Source: Microcoleus sp. FACHB-DQ6
GTDB taxonomy: Bacteria > Cyanobacteriota > Cyanobacteriia > Cyanobacteriales > Microcoleaceae
Assembly: GCA_014695175.1 (NCBI GenBank)
Contig: JACJNV010000244.1
Location: 1-40,281, forward strand
Direction: 5' to 3'
DNA: 40,281 nucleotides
This document shows positions 1 to 7,327 of this stretch, piece by piece (position 1 is the first letter of the stretch; each line of letters opens with the position of its first letter). The notes beneath the pieces were generated by a model. The model saw only the letters and a program-made list of their open reading frames with translations, was not told where the DNA came from and did not search any database. The position numbers and the translations under genes are program-made.

Positions 1-150
1 AGAATAGACGCACGATTGGGCATACTAGAGAGAGATATTTTGGTTGGTAAGGCAATTATCTATGCAGAGCTTGCCTTACAGATTTTTTTTTGCTCACTTT
101 TTCAGTGCCATTGGACTATACTGGTCAAGCTACGTTAGAATGAGAAACTT

Positions 151-996
151 ATGCCTTGGTTGGGTAAATGGAGCGGTGTAACTGAAAGTGGACTTTTATG
201 GAGCGTTTTTCAAGGAAATGCTCACTCAGTTCTTTTGGAGCTGCCAAGTAATCATTTCAATTGCGTAATTACATCCCCTCCATATTACTGGCTACGGGAC
301 TATGGAGTTGAAGAACAAATCGGTCAAGAGAAAACAGTTGAGGGTTATGTCCATGCAATCGCTTCTGTTATGGGCGAAGTGAAAAGGGTATTGAAAGATG
401 ATGGTGTACTCTTTTTAAATTTAGGAGACACTTACTACTCGGGAAAAGGGAAATCTCATGGTAAAGATCTCAAGAGTAGTAAACGCCGATTTGGTTTAAG
501 AGAAGTAGATAAAAGTGGTGGCTTAGGAATTGGATTAAAGCCTAAGAGCATTATTGGTATTCCTTGGCGAGTTGCTATTGAAATGACATTGCGAGGTTGG
601 GTTTTACGTAGTCCAATAATTTGGCATAGAGAACACAGCCTTCCTGAATCTGTTAAAGATAGACCTCGACGTAGCTATGAGTACGTTTTTATGTTTACTA
701 AAAACCGACGCTACTACTTTGATAGGTCAACCCTTGAAACAGAGGATGTTGAAGATATGTGGACTATTGCTGCACGGCCCAAACCAACTAATGGTATTGA
801 TACTGCACCATTCCCTGATGAGCTAGTCCAGAGATGCCTAGATATTGGATGTCCAAAGGATGGAATTGTTCTCGATCCATTTGCTGGAGGTGGAACTACT
901 CTTAGAGTGGCATTACAGTCAGGAATATCTGCAACTGGAATAGACTTAAATCCTGATTTTTGCAACTACATAGTTAGTAATTTAAGTATTATTTGA
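151..996 (+). CDS. DNA methyltransferase, beta-class (N4-cytosine or N6-adenine)
   Basis: SAM-dependent DNA methyltransferase of 281 residues. The catalytic motif IV reads SPPY (residues 42-45, in TSPPYYW) and comes before the SAM-binding motif I, DPFAGGGTT (from about residue 242). That order defines the permuted beta class, and SPPY is most common in N4-cytosine enzymes, so N4-cytosine is likelier than N6-adenine; the target site cannot be read from the sequence. The middle carries the usual family stretch IGIPWRVA followed by a WHREHSLPESVKDRPRRS block. The next gene, an ATPase, begins 7 bases after the stop, and an HNH nuclease gene follows, so this enzyme probably protects host DNA from the other two. 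Codons are AT-rich and I see no HIP1 in the gene, unlike the rest of the window, which suggests transfer. The enzyme class is secure; the role in defence is inferred. Confidence 0.9.
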   Translation: MPWLGKWSGVTESGLLWSVFQGNAHSVLLELPSNHFNCVITSPPYYWLRDYGVEEQIGQEKTVEGYVHAIASVMGEVKRVLKDDGVLFLNLGDTYYSGKGKSHGKDLKSSKRRFGLREVDKSGGLGIGLKPKSIIGIPWRVAIEMTLRGWVLRSPIIWHREHSLPESVKDRPRRSYEYVFMFTKNRRYYFDRSTLETEDVEDMWTIAARPKPTNGIDTAPFPDELVQRCLDIGCPKDGIVLDPFAGGGTTLRVALQSGISATGIDLNPDFCNYIVSNLSII

Positions 997-1003
997 GGAC
1001 TTT

Positions 1004-2935
1004 ATGTTTCTTAAAACTGAGCAAATAAGAGAATCTATGGAGCCTCTAAAGTCTCTTCACCCCTTCTATGGGATCACATTTTTAGTTTTTAAAAAAGCAC
1101 CTTTGCCTATTGGTGATACAATTCAGTATCCTATAAATGCAAAAGAGACAGAATTTCTTGAAACGCATTTTAAGCCAGAGCAAGGTTCTCAATATTTCTA
1201 TCAGGTTTTCAAAACATCTAAAAGTAAACGATGGCTCTCACCAAAATATGCTAGTTCAGGTTCGCAAAGTACAAGAACAAGAGGCGACTTAGCTAGGGCT
1301 TTTATCCATCACAAAAATACTGATATATGGGGATGGCAAGAAAACTATATTGATATACTACGTGACCATTTAAACGGAACAAGACTAACTTCAATTCCGA
1401 CCTTTCATGTAGCGGTTTGGTTGTATAGAGAACGAAATTGGGAAGCTGATACAACTGCTCAGGGCATAGTTGCAACTTTCTTGAAGGAGTTTTCTATCTC
1501 GCATGAGGAGGAACGCCTTTTCGATTTTTCGACTCCACAAAGTAATGTGCTAGATGAGCTATTTCAGGATGAGAAAATATCTTTAAGAGATTTACAGTCA
1601 GTTATCGGTAAAGCCCCCGACTCAACTCCAGAAGAAGGGGGAACCCTGCGTCTTTTAGAAATTCAAGGAGTAGGACCAGCAAAGAATATAGTTTTTCAGC
1701 CAGGAGAAAGGCTTACTTTAATTACTGGAGATAACGGGCTAGGAAAAACTTTCCTACTTGATTGTGCTTGGTGGGCTTTAACTGGAAAGTGGGCGGCTTT
1801 GCAAGCATATCCAATGACAAATACCAGGAAAAATGAACCTACCATAGGATTTCAAATCTCAGGAGATTCTGATTCCGAAAAAATAAAAGTATCTTATGAT
1901 TGGCAAACTCAAAGTTGGAAACCACCTAAAAAACGACCTACCATTCCTGGTTTATTGGTTTACGCAAAAGTGGATGGATCTTTTGCAGTTTGGGATCCTG
2001 CTAAAGAATATCTTGCTACTCAAGAACTAGGAGAAAGCGATCTAACTCCACGCCCGTTTGTTTTTACAAGAGATGAAGTCTGGAATGGACGCGACATAGA
2101 AGTTGGGGGTCGAAGAACTACCTTTATTAATGGGTTACTTCAAGATTGGATTCAATGGCAAAGTAGACCAGACAGTTCTCCTTTCGGCACGTTAGAGAAA
2201 GTAATTGAACGCTTGTCCCCCCCTTCCCAAAGCGATTTAGGAATTTTAAGACCAGGTGAGCCTGTTAGGATTCCGTATGATGTTAGACCTATGCCAACAA
2301 TTGAGCATTCCTATGGGAGAGTTCCAATAGTATATACTTCCGCAGGAGTCCGTCGTGTTATAACCCTTGCTTACCTAATTGTTTGGGCATGGGAAGAACA
2401 TAAAATTCAGTCAGAGCTGATTCGCAAAAAACCTCAAAAAAGGATGGTTATCTTAATTGATGAGTTAGAAGCTCATCTGCATCCACAATGGCAAAGAGTA
2501 ATTCTATCTGCACTGTTAGATGTTAGGGAAGATTTAGCAAGTGACCTGCAAGTACAACTAATGGTTGCTACGCACTCTCCTATGATCATGGCATCTGTGG
2601 AGTCGAAATTTGATGAGAAGTTTGATAAATTATTTCTCTTATATCTTGCAAAAAATGACTTACTTAGCAATGAAATTGAGTTGAGCCAATTACCATTCAT
2701 TCGACGAGGACGTATTGATTCATGGCTTACATCAGATGTGTTTGGTTTAGGGCAACCCCGTTCCATTGAAGGAGAGCAGGCTATTCAGGCAGCAAAACAA
2801 CTGCAAGAAGAAGATAACCCTAGCTCAGAAGAAGTGCAAAAGGTTTCAGATGCACTGAGAAAATACTTAGCCGAAGACGATGAGTTCTGGTCTCGGTGGC
2901 TATTCTTTGCGAGACAACATGGAGCGTCTTTGTGA
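1004..2935 (+). CDS. SMC/OLD-like AAA ATPase with unassigned N-terminal domain (PtuA-like)
   Basis: 643-residue ATPase. Walker A is GDNGLGKT (residues 242-249), following a phrase typical of RecF/SMC-like heads in which a beta strand leads into 'ITGDNG'. Walker B is ILIDELEAHLHP with D486 and E487, followed by the switch-like ATHSP motif, all seen in PtuA, OLD and AAA_15/AAA_21 ATPases. Residues 1 to about 215 form an extra domain I do not recognise, containing FYQVFKTSKSKRWLSP; it may bind DNA or carry a specificity function. The gene follows the methyltransferase by 7 bases and overlaps the HNH nuclease gene by 4 (GTGA), so the three are one operon. ATPase plus HNH nuclease is the layout of Septu (PtuA/PtuB) and of the effector of retron Ec78; no reverse transcriptase is present. 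Family of the ATPase core is secure, the system name is not. Confidence 0.8.
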   Translation: MFLKTEQIRESMEPLKSLHPFYGITFLVFKKAPLPIGDTIQYPINAKETEFLETHFKPEQGSQYFYQVFKTSKSKRWLSPKYASSGSQSTRTRGDLARAFIHHKNTDIWGWQENYIDILRDHLNGTRLTSIPTFHVAVWLYRERNWEADTTAQGIVATFLKEFSISHEEERLFDFSTPQSNVLDELFQDEKISLRDLQSVIGKAPDSTPEEGGTLRLLEIQGVGPAKNIVFQPGERLTLITGDNGLGKTFLLDCAWWALTGKWAALQAYPMTNTRKNEPTIGFQISGDSDSEKIKVSYDWQTQSWKPPKKRPTIPGLLVYAKVDGSFAVWDPAKEYLATQELGESDLTPRPFVFTRDEVWNGRDIEVGGRRTTFINGLLQDWIQWQSRPDSSPFGTLEKVIERLSPPSQSDLGILRPGEPVRIPYDVRPMPTIEHSYGRVPIVYTSAGVRRVITLAYLIVWAWEEHKIQSELIRKKPQKRMVILIDELEAHLHPQWQRVILSALLDVREDLASDLQVQLMVATHSPMIMASVESKFDEKFDKLFLLYLAKNDLLSNEIELSQLPFIRRGRIDSWLTSDVFGLGQPRSIEGEQAIQAAKQLQEEDNPSSEEVQKVSDALRKYLAEDDEFWSRWLFFARQHGASL

Positions 2936-3564
2936 TTCCCATTAAACAGCAACCCGAACCAACAGATTTTGAGAGGAAAGTCAGATCGAAGGGAATAGCC
3001 TTTTTACAAACTGTTCCTCGACCGAAGATTTGGGATAACCGTGAATATTGGCGAGAATCCTTGAGAGACCTGTATGGAGCCTTTAACCAAGTCTGCGCTT
3101 ACTCTGCCCAATGGATTCCCTGGATTGAAGGCAGCCCAACTGTCGATCATTTTATTGCCAAATCTGTAAAACCAGAACTGGCATATGAGTGGAGCAATTT
3201 CCGCTTATCTTGTTTGAAGATGAATGCTCGAAAAAGAGATTTTCAGGATGTTTTAGATCCATTTCAAATAGCTCCTGGGTGGTTTATATTAGATTTTCCT
3301 TCTTTGCTTATTAAAGCCAATCCAGATTTGGACGAACGAGTCAAAAATCAAGTAAGAAGTACCATTAAACGATTAAAACTAAATGATGACGATGATTGTG
3401 TGAAACATCGGCAAGATTGGCTCATGCGGTATTGTGAAGGGAAGATTAACTTTGACTTTTTGAAGGAAACAGCTCCGTTTATTGCATACGAGTTGGAGCG
3501 CCAAAATCTTGTTGAATCGATTGCTTTTATCATGTCAGTAACTTACAACAGCACAGTAAACTGA
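2932..3564 (+). CDS. HNH endonuclease, PtuB-like
   Basis: About 210 residues from a GTG start at 2932 that overlaps the stop of the ATPase gene (GTGA); GGAG lies 7 bases upstream. An in-frame ATG at 2896 exists but lies inside the previous gene and adds residues unlike the family. The N-terminus with PxxFxxKVRxxG is what I recall for PtuB/TIGR02646-type nucleases. The HNH core is TVDHFIAKS (D72, H73), then YEWSNFRLSC and KMNARKRDF, then VLDPF. The first zinc-type cysteine pair is reduced to CAYS, so metal structure may differ from classical HNH enzymes. The end, 'PFIAYELERQ', also fits the family. It probably cuts invading DNA under control of the upstream ATPase. Confidence 0.78.
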   Translation: MIPIKQQPEPTDFERKVRSKGIAFLQTVPRPKIWDNREYWRESLRDLYGAFNQVCAYSAQWIPWIEGSPTVDHFIAKSVKPELAYEWSNFRLSCLKMNARKRDFQDVLDPFQIAPGWFILDFPSLLIKANPDLDERVKNQVRSTIKRLKLNDDDDCVKHRQDWLMRYCEGKINFDFLKETAPFIAYELERQNLVESIAFIMSVTYNSTVN

Positions 3565-3592
3565 GAACAACCCCTTTCGCCCCAATTTACCT

Positions 3593-3850
3593 ATGCCACG
3601 CTGGTTCAATACCGCAGGCCCCTGTCGCGAAGACATCCACTATCTGCTTCCTGCTACCCGTCGCCTTCCCAATCTAGAGCGATTAATTGCTCAGCAGAAC
3701 TATTTCGTCATCCATGCACCCCGACAAGTCGGTAAAACCACCGCCATGCTAGCTTTAGCCAAACAACTCACCGACAGCGGACAATACACCGCCGTCATGG
3801 TTTCGGCTGAAGTCGGTGCACCCTTAAGTTCCGATGTAAATCCTTGGGTA
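3593..3850 (+). pseudogene. N-terminal remnant of an AAA-like ATPase gene
   Basis: The frame opens with MPRWFNTAGPC and continues through a P-loop, APRQVGKTTAML, then MVSAEVGAPLSSDV. This is the beginning of a family of roughly 500-residue AAA-like ATPases common in cyanobacteria and other phyla ('FNTAGPC..DIHYLLP..RL'). After about residue 82 the similarity stops and the frame runs into xisH sequence. The matching C-terminal end of the same family is found at 4584-4748, beyond xisH and xisI. About 370 internal residues are missing, including Walker B, so no working ATPase can be made. Confidence 0.75.
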
Positions 3851-3860
3851 CAATCTAAAA

Positions 3861-4277
3861 ATGGCAAAGGATCTCTTCCACAACACGGTGAAAATCGCCC
3901 TACAAAAAGATGGCTGGAAGATTACCCACGATCCCTACCAGTTACGCTATGGTGTTGCTGATGTCTACATCGATCTTGCAGCCGAAGAAGCGATCGCCGC
4001 TGAAAAAGAAGGACGTAAAATAGCTGTAGAAGTCAAAAGTTTCGCAGGTGGCTCCACCATTTCTGAATTCCACACCGCCCTCGGTCAATTCCTCAACTAT
4101 CGCATTGCTATCGAAGTCTCTAGCGAACCCGAACGTATACTGTATCTGGCAGTGCCCACCGATACCTACCAAATGTTTCTCAGATTTGAACCCGCAAAAA
4201 CTGTCATCGAGCGTTATGAAATCAGACTAATTATTTACAATCCAACTCGTGAGGCGATTGACCAATGGATAGACTAA
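3861..4277 (+). CDS. xisH: XisH, fdxN-element excision controlling factor family
   Basis: 138 residues matching the XisH family from its first residues (MAKDLFHNTVKIALQKDGW) to its last (QWID), the normal full length. The family was first linked to excision of the fdxN element in Anabaena heterocysts but is widespread in cyanobacteria lacking that element. The fold is PD-(D/E)xK nuclease-like: an aspartate in VYIDLAAE and the E-x-K in IAVEVKSF are present, so catalytic residues appear kept. It overlaps xisI by 13 bases, the standard coupled arrangement. No xisF recombinase or nif gene is nearby. Excision control is therefore doubtful here; an antitoxin/toxin-like or nuclease role is possible. 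Confidence 0.88.
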   Translation: MAKDLFHNTVKIALQKDGWKITHDPYQLRYGVADVYIDLAAEEAIAAEKEGRKIAVEVKSFAGGSTISEFHTALGQFLNYRIAIEVSSEPERILYLAVPTDTYQMFLRFEPAKTVIERYEIRLIIYNPTREAIDQWID

Positions 4278-4585
4278 ACGAATACCGCAAAATTGTTTGT
4301 GACTTTCTCGAAGACTTTTCTAAAAATGACGCAAATGCTCAGTTAATCTTCGATATCGCCCGCGATCGATACCTCGTTATCCACAACGAATGGCGCGAGG
4401 AATATCGCATCTATGGGTGTGCCATGCAGCTCGATCTCATCGAAAATAAAATCTGGATTCAACACAACAGTACCGAAATCTACATCGATCGAGAACTGAT
4501 TCAACGTGGCGTCTCTCATCAAGATATCATTCTTGGATTTCGCTCCCCCAGCATCCGAAAACTCCTTGCCGCCAACTCTTGCTAG
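4265..4585 (+). CDS. xisI: XisI, partner of XisH
   Basis: 106 residues; starts inside the end of xisH (13-base overlap), as in other xisHI pairs. The core matches the family: a start of MDRLNEYRKIVCDFL, the RDRYLVIHNEW strand, a YGCAMQLDLIENKIWIQHN hairpin, and LGFRSP near the end. Residues after LGFRSP (SIRKLLAANSC) differ from the usual 'RK.T.FA' ending. The stop lies at the point where sequence of the disrupted ATPase gene resumes, so the last few codons may derive from that gene. Its fold and pairing with XisH are known from the family; its biochemical role is not settled. Confidence 0.88.
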   Translation: MDRLNEYRKIVCDFLEDFSKNDANAQLIFDIARDRYLVIHNEWREEYRIYGCAMQLDLIENKIWIQHNSTEIYIDRELIQRGVSHQDIILGFRSPSIRKLLAANSC

Positions 4586-4748
4586 AGACAAAGGTTGGGA
4601 ACAGTTAGATGGATATCTCGCTAGATTGGGACAAGATTCCGGTTGGTTGGTCATTTTCGATCGCCGAGAGAATGCACCCGAACTCGAAGAACGGTTGAAA
4701 ACTGAGATTCATACTACTCCAAGGGGGCGGTCGGTTACATTATTCGAG
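4584..4748 (+). pseudogene. C-terminal remnant of the AAA-like ATPase gene
   Basis: In the third plus frame the sequence reads RDKGWEQLDGYLARLG, then SGWLVIFDRR, then TTPRGRSVTLF. This is the characteristic last ~55 residues of the AAA-like ATPase family whose first ~82 residues lie at 3593-3850 ('LEQLD.YL..LGLD.GWLVIFDRR......TTP.GR.V.V'). The natural stop after the final strand is lost and the frame runs on to 4901 into the 3' end of the opposing GAF gene. It has no start of its own and should not be annotated as a gene. Confidence 0.7.
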
Positions 4749-4790
4749 GGTGAAATCCTGGTATATTATGTACTAATAGTAGATGCGATA

Positions 4791-5285
4791 TTAACTATCT
4801 TGAATTGTGGGAGAAAGTGCCATATTTTGGGCTTCTCTTTGCATGAATTCAATGTCCGATCGCGACCAAGTGCGGGGCACGCTGCACTGATGAGCAATTA
4901 ACAGCCCCCACAGTCCTTTGTTCGTTAAAATTGGCACGACTAAATTGGCGCGAACTTTCAGGCTACGCAGAAAATCTCGGTGGCATGGGTTAATTGGTTC
5001 TACTTCAATATCTGCAATTGCTTTAACTCTGCCGGCTTCGTACAAAGCAGCGTATTCGTCGTTAAAACATTCGTCTGGCCCTGTTGAACCCAAGATTGAG
5101 AGTTCGCTCGCACTCAACATCTCGTAAGTCACTCTACCTTGCCACTGTCTGTAAAAATAGTACAGTACGGCGCGATCGCTCTGCAAAACTTCTCGAATGT
5201 CGTAGAGGGATTTTTCAACTAATACATCGCGCTTTAGACGATCTGTCAAGCGGTTAACAATGTTTTGCAGCCGATCGCCCGACAT
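4791..5285 (-). CDS. Single-domain GAF protein, candidate DXCF-type cyanobacteriochrome
   Basis: 164 residues that form one GAF domain and nothing else; no kinase, GGDEF or methyl-acceptor part is attached. The domain is of the phytochrome/cyanobacteriochrome kind: LQSDRAVLYYF, then GRVKAIADI, then VRANLVVPI and LWGLLIAHQC. A Cys-His pair at 101-102 sits where these photoreceptors attach bilin, and a DECF motif at 71-74 matches the DXCF motif that supplies the second cysteine of blue-absorbing forms. The two cysteines are 28 residues apart, the spacing I recall for TePixJ (494/522). Bilin binding is inferred. The gene converges with the ATPase remnant; no partner gene is adjacent. Confidence 0.75.
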   Translation of the reverse strand: MSGDRLQNIVNRLTDRLKRDVLVEKSLYDIREVLQSDRAVLYYFYRQWQGRVTYEMLSASELSILGSTGPDECFNDEYAALYEAGRVKAIADIEVEPINPCHRDFLRSLKVRANLVVPILTNKGLWGLLIAHQCSVPRTWSRSDIEFMQREAQNMALSPTIQDS

Positions 5286-5673
5286 AGTATTAACTCCTTT
5301 AATTCCTAGTACACTCGCCAGATATTAATTATTAAACTGGCACCATCACAACACCTCAAATTGTTGCGCTTCGGGATTTTCGCGCACTCGAAAATGAGTA
5401 ATTTCTGGCTTAACTGTTGTCTGGATGCCAGCAACATTATACTATTATTTTGACAGAGATAGCAATCTTTTTGGGAAACGGGCGATGGCGTCGGGCCCCG
5501 CAAGCTACGGATTTTTTTTGCACGAAGAAGCCTCGGCGGGACGCCTGTTCCACAAAGGAACAGAAAAGGAAGAGTTTACAAGTGCTGGGAGAATTGCTAG
5601 ATATGCCTAAAGTTGGTTCCTCTTAAAGAGAGGAACTGCTAGGATATCTCGATAGCTAGAGGAAGCATCAAAT
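5286..5673. other. Intergenic gap between divergent GAF and hydrolase genes
   Basis: Short open frames here overlap each other on both strands and resemble nothing. The gap holds a palindrome CTGTTCC-5 nt-GGAACAG at about 5548-5566 next to GGCGGGACGCC, which looks like one of the dispersed GC-rich repeats of filamentous cyanobacteria, and a second stem-loop at 5616-5636 described separately. Promoters of both flanking genes must lie in it, but none stands out. Confidence 0.5.
5616..5636 (+). promoter_or_regulatory. Stem-loop upstream of the hydrolase gene
   Basis: Perfect inverted repeat GTTCCTCT-TAAAG-AGAGGAAC, 8-bp stem and 5-base loop, ending 37 bases before the ATG of the hydrolase. No T-run follows, so it is not an intrinsic terminator. 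It could be an operator for a dimeric regulator or an mRNA leader hairpin. Confidence 0.35.
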
Positions 5674-6546
5674 ATGTCTGTGCTAGAAGCTGCTTGGAAA
5701 CACGAATTTATCGCTACGAACGGCATTAAACTGCACTATGTCACTCAAGGTTCTGGGCCGCTGATGCTGATGCTGCACGGATTTCCTGAATTTTGGTATT
5801 CTTGGCGGCATCAAATCCCAGAATTTGCATCAGATTATAAAGTAGTGGCTGTAGATCTCAGGGGTTACAACGACAGCGACAAACCTCACGATCAATCTGC
5901 TTACGTGATGGCAGAGTTTGTGCAAGATGTCAAAGGCATTATTCAGGGTTTGGGATACGAAAGTTGCGTCTTAGTTGGTCACGACTGGGGAGGTGCGATC
6001 GCCTGGAATTTTGCTTATGCTTATCCCCAAATGGTGGATAAATTAATTGTGATGAATCTACCACATCCGGCAAAGTTTGCTGAAGGGTTACGCACTCCCC
6101 AACAATTGCTGAGAAGTTGGTACATCTTTTTGTTTCAGTTGCCAGTTTTGCCGGAGTTGTTAATTCAGTTGGGCGACTATCAGGCAATTTCGGCTGCTTT
6201 GGAAGGTATGGCAGTTAACAAAAGCACCTTTAGCCCCTCAGATATCGAAGCTTACAAAGATGCGGCTGCCAAACGGGGCGCTCTGACTGCTACTATCAAT
6301 TATTACCGCAATATTGCTCGCGGATTTCTCGATCGCCAGAATTGGAGCGTGCTGCAAGTTCCGACGCTGATGATTTGGGGAGAAAAAGATGTCGCCCTCG
6401 GCAAAGAGTTAACCTATGGAACCGCAGATTACGTGCGGGATTTTCAGATCCAGTACCTTCCCAATTGCAGCCACTGGGTACACCAAGAAGAGCCCCAGTT
6501 AGTGAATCGGTACATGAGAGATTTTTTGGCAAGCCAAGCTGTTTGA
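5674..6546 (+). CDS. Alpha/beta hydrolase, epoxide hydrolase-like
   Basis: 290 residues, usual length for soluble epoxide hydrolases and related haloalkane dehalogenase-type enzymes. HGFPE (35-39) forms the oxyanion-hole motif; GHDWGG holds the nucleophile D104, an aspartate as in epoxide hydrolases rather than the serine of esterases. The charge relay is completed by an acid in GEKDVALG (near 240) and by the histidine of CSHWVHQEEP (H267). The cap region contains YYRN, with tyrosines that could protonate the epoxide. No signal peptide, so cytoplasmic. An AGAGG-like ribosome site (ctagaggaagc) precedes the ATG. The natural substrate cannot be told. It stands alone, with a stem-loop in its leader. 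Confidence 0.88.
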   Translation: MSVLEAAWKHEFIATNGIKLHYVTQGSGPLMLMLHGFPEFWYSWRHQIPEFASDYKVVAVDLRGYNDSDKPHDQSAYVMAEFVQDVKGIIQGLGYESCVLVGHDWGGAIAWNFAYAYPQMVDKLIVMNLPHPAKFAEGLRTPQQLLRSWYIFLFQLPVLPELLIQLGDYQAISAALEGMAVNKSTFSPSDIEAYKDAAAKRGALTATINYYRNIARGFLDRQNWSVLQVPTLMIWGEKDVALGKELTYGTADYVRDFQIQYLPNCSHWVHQEEPQLVNRYMRDFLASQAV

Positions 6547-6783
6547 GCTGATATTTGGCACTATTTTCCGGTGGCGCAGGGTTTTCTCCCGGGAGGGCTT
6601 TTTAGTAATTTCAGTCTTGAACGCACTCTGACGCTCAGAAACCGGGTTTTTTACTGAGATTGAAGGTCTTAATTAAGTATTTTCCTAAAAAAGCCTGTTT
6701 CAAGTGAGTCCTAATTTCTCTACTCAACCTCAATGTCTCGACGCTCACCGACTGCTGATTCCCTCCGCCGTGCGCCCGCTCAT

Positions 6784-7192
6784 TTAGCTGGGGTGAATGC
6801 GGTAGATTGCAATTACCTCCGCACGTCCCAGCGAGTCAATGCAGGTGCGATTGATGACGGGTGAAAGTGTGGGGTTGTGCTGTTTGACCAATTGCATCGC
6901 GCGATCGATGTCTGGCTGTTCCGTGAGGCGTTCTGCTCGCCCGTTCACCAACGCTGCGCCAGTCTTGGAAATCGCCGACTTCTTCCACTTGCAAGCAGAC
7001 TTCTGGATTGGTGTCTATATACTTCGTTTTCATCCCGACTGTTGTGAAAATGTATATGTCCGAATCTTGGAGAGAATAGTGCATTGGCAAAACGTAGGGA
7101 TGCCCTTCAAATACACAGCCGAGGTGTCCGTGTCTTACTTGCTGCAAAAGTTCTGGTATTTCTTTTGAACTCATTTCATCAAGATCTAACAT
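6784..7192 (-). pseudogene. Pyridoxamine 5'-phosphate oxidase-family (flavin-binding) gene, frameshifted
   Basis: The first ~78 residues (MLDLDEMSSKEIPELLQQ ... EVGDFQDWRS) match small FMN-binding PPOX/Nim-like proteins (split-barrel; 'G.VF.G.PYVLPM.Y'). After DFQDWRS the frame turns to low-complexity arginine/histidine sequence. Reading one base over from about 6950-6958 restores the family: LVNGRAERLTEQPDIDRAMQ, then LSPVINRT, then IYRIHPS and a stop at 6784. So one frameshift (1 extra or 2 missing bases) separates the two halves. Either the gene is dead or there is a sequencing error; joined, it would be a normal ~135-residue protein. Confidence 0.75.
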
Positions 7193-7315
7193 TGTTATAC
7201 TCCTTTAAAACTTACTCTAGAGAAATCCATCGATGTTTTAGGTTGCTTCACGAGTGGGGCTTTGGGTCGAATTTTTGCATTTTTGATGCGCCTGTTTTGT
7301 GGCTATAAACAAGTA

Positions 7316-7321
7316 TATAAT
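7316..7321 (+). promoter_or_regulatory. Consensus -10 box of a possible small-RNA promoter
   Basis: TATAAT, a perfect sigma-70 -10 hexamer. A -35 match is weak: CTGTTT lies 18 bases upstream. Initiation would fall near 7328, and an intrinsic terminator follows about 70 bases later. Confidence 0.3.
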
Positions 7322-7327
7322 TTCCGT

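Noticed and set aside
1..138. Open frame running in from the left edge to a TAG at 136-138
   Set aside because: Only 45 codons, no recognisable similarity and no visible start; it could be chance or the end of a gene outside the window.
151..3564. A retron with PtuA/PtuB-type effectors
   Set aside because: No reverse transcriptase and no msr/msd-like inverted repeats before the ATPase; a methyltransferase occupies that position.
3861..4585. The fdxN element excision locus
   Set aside because: No xisF-type recombinase, no nif/fdxN genes and no paired attachment sites in the window; only the xisHI pair is present.
4506..4901. 131-residue plus-strand open frame as a gene
   Set aside because: It begins inside xisI; only 4584-4748 has family similarity, as the severed tail of an ATPase gene.
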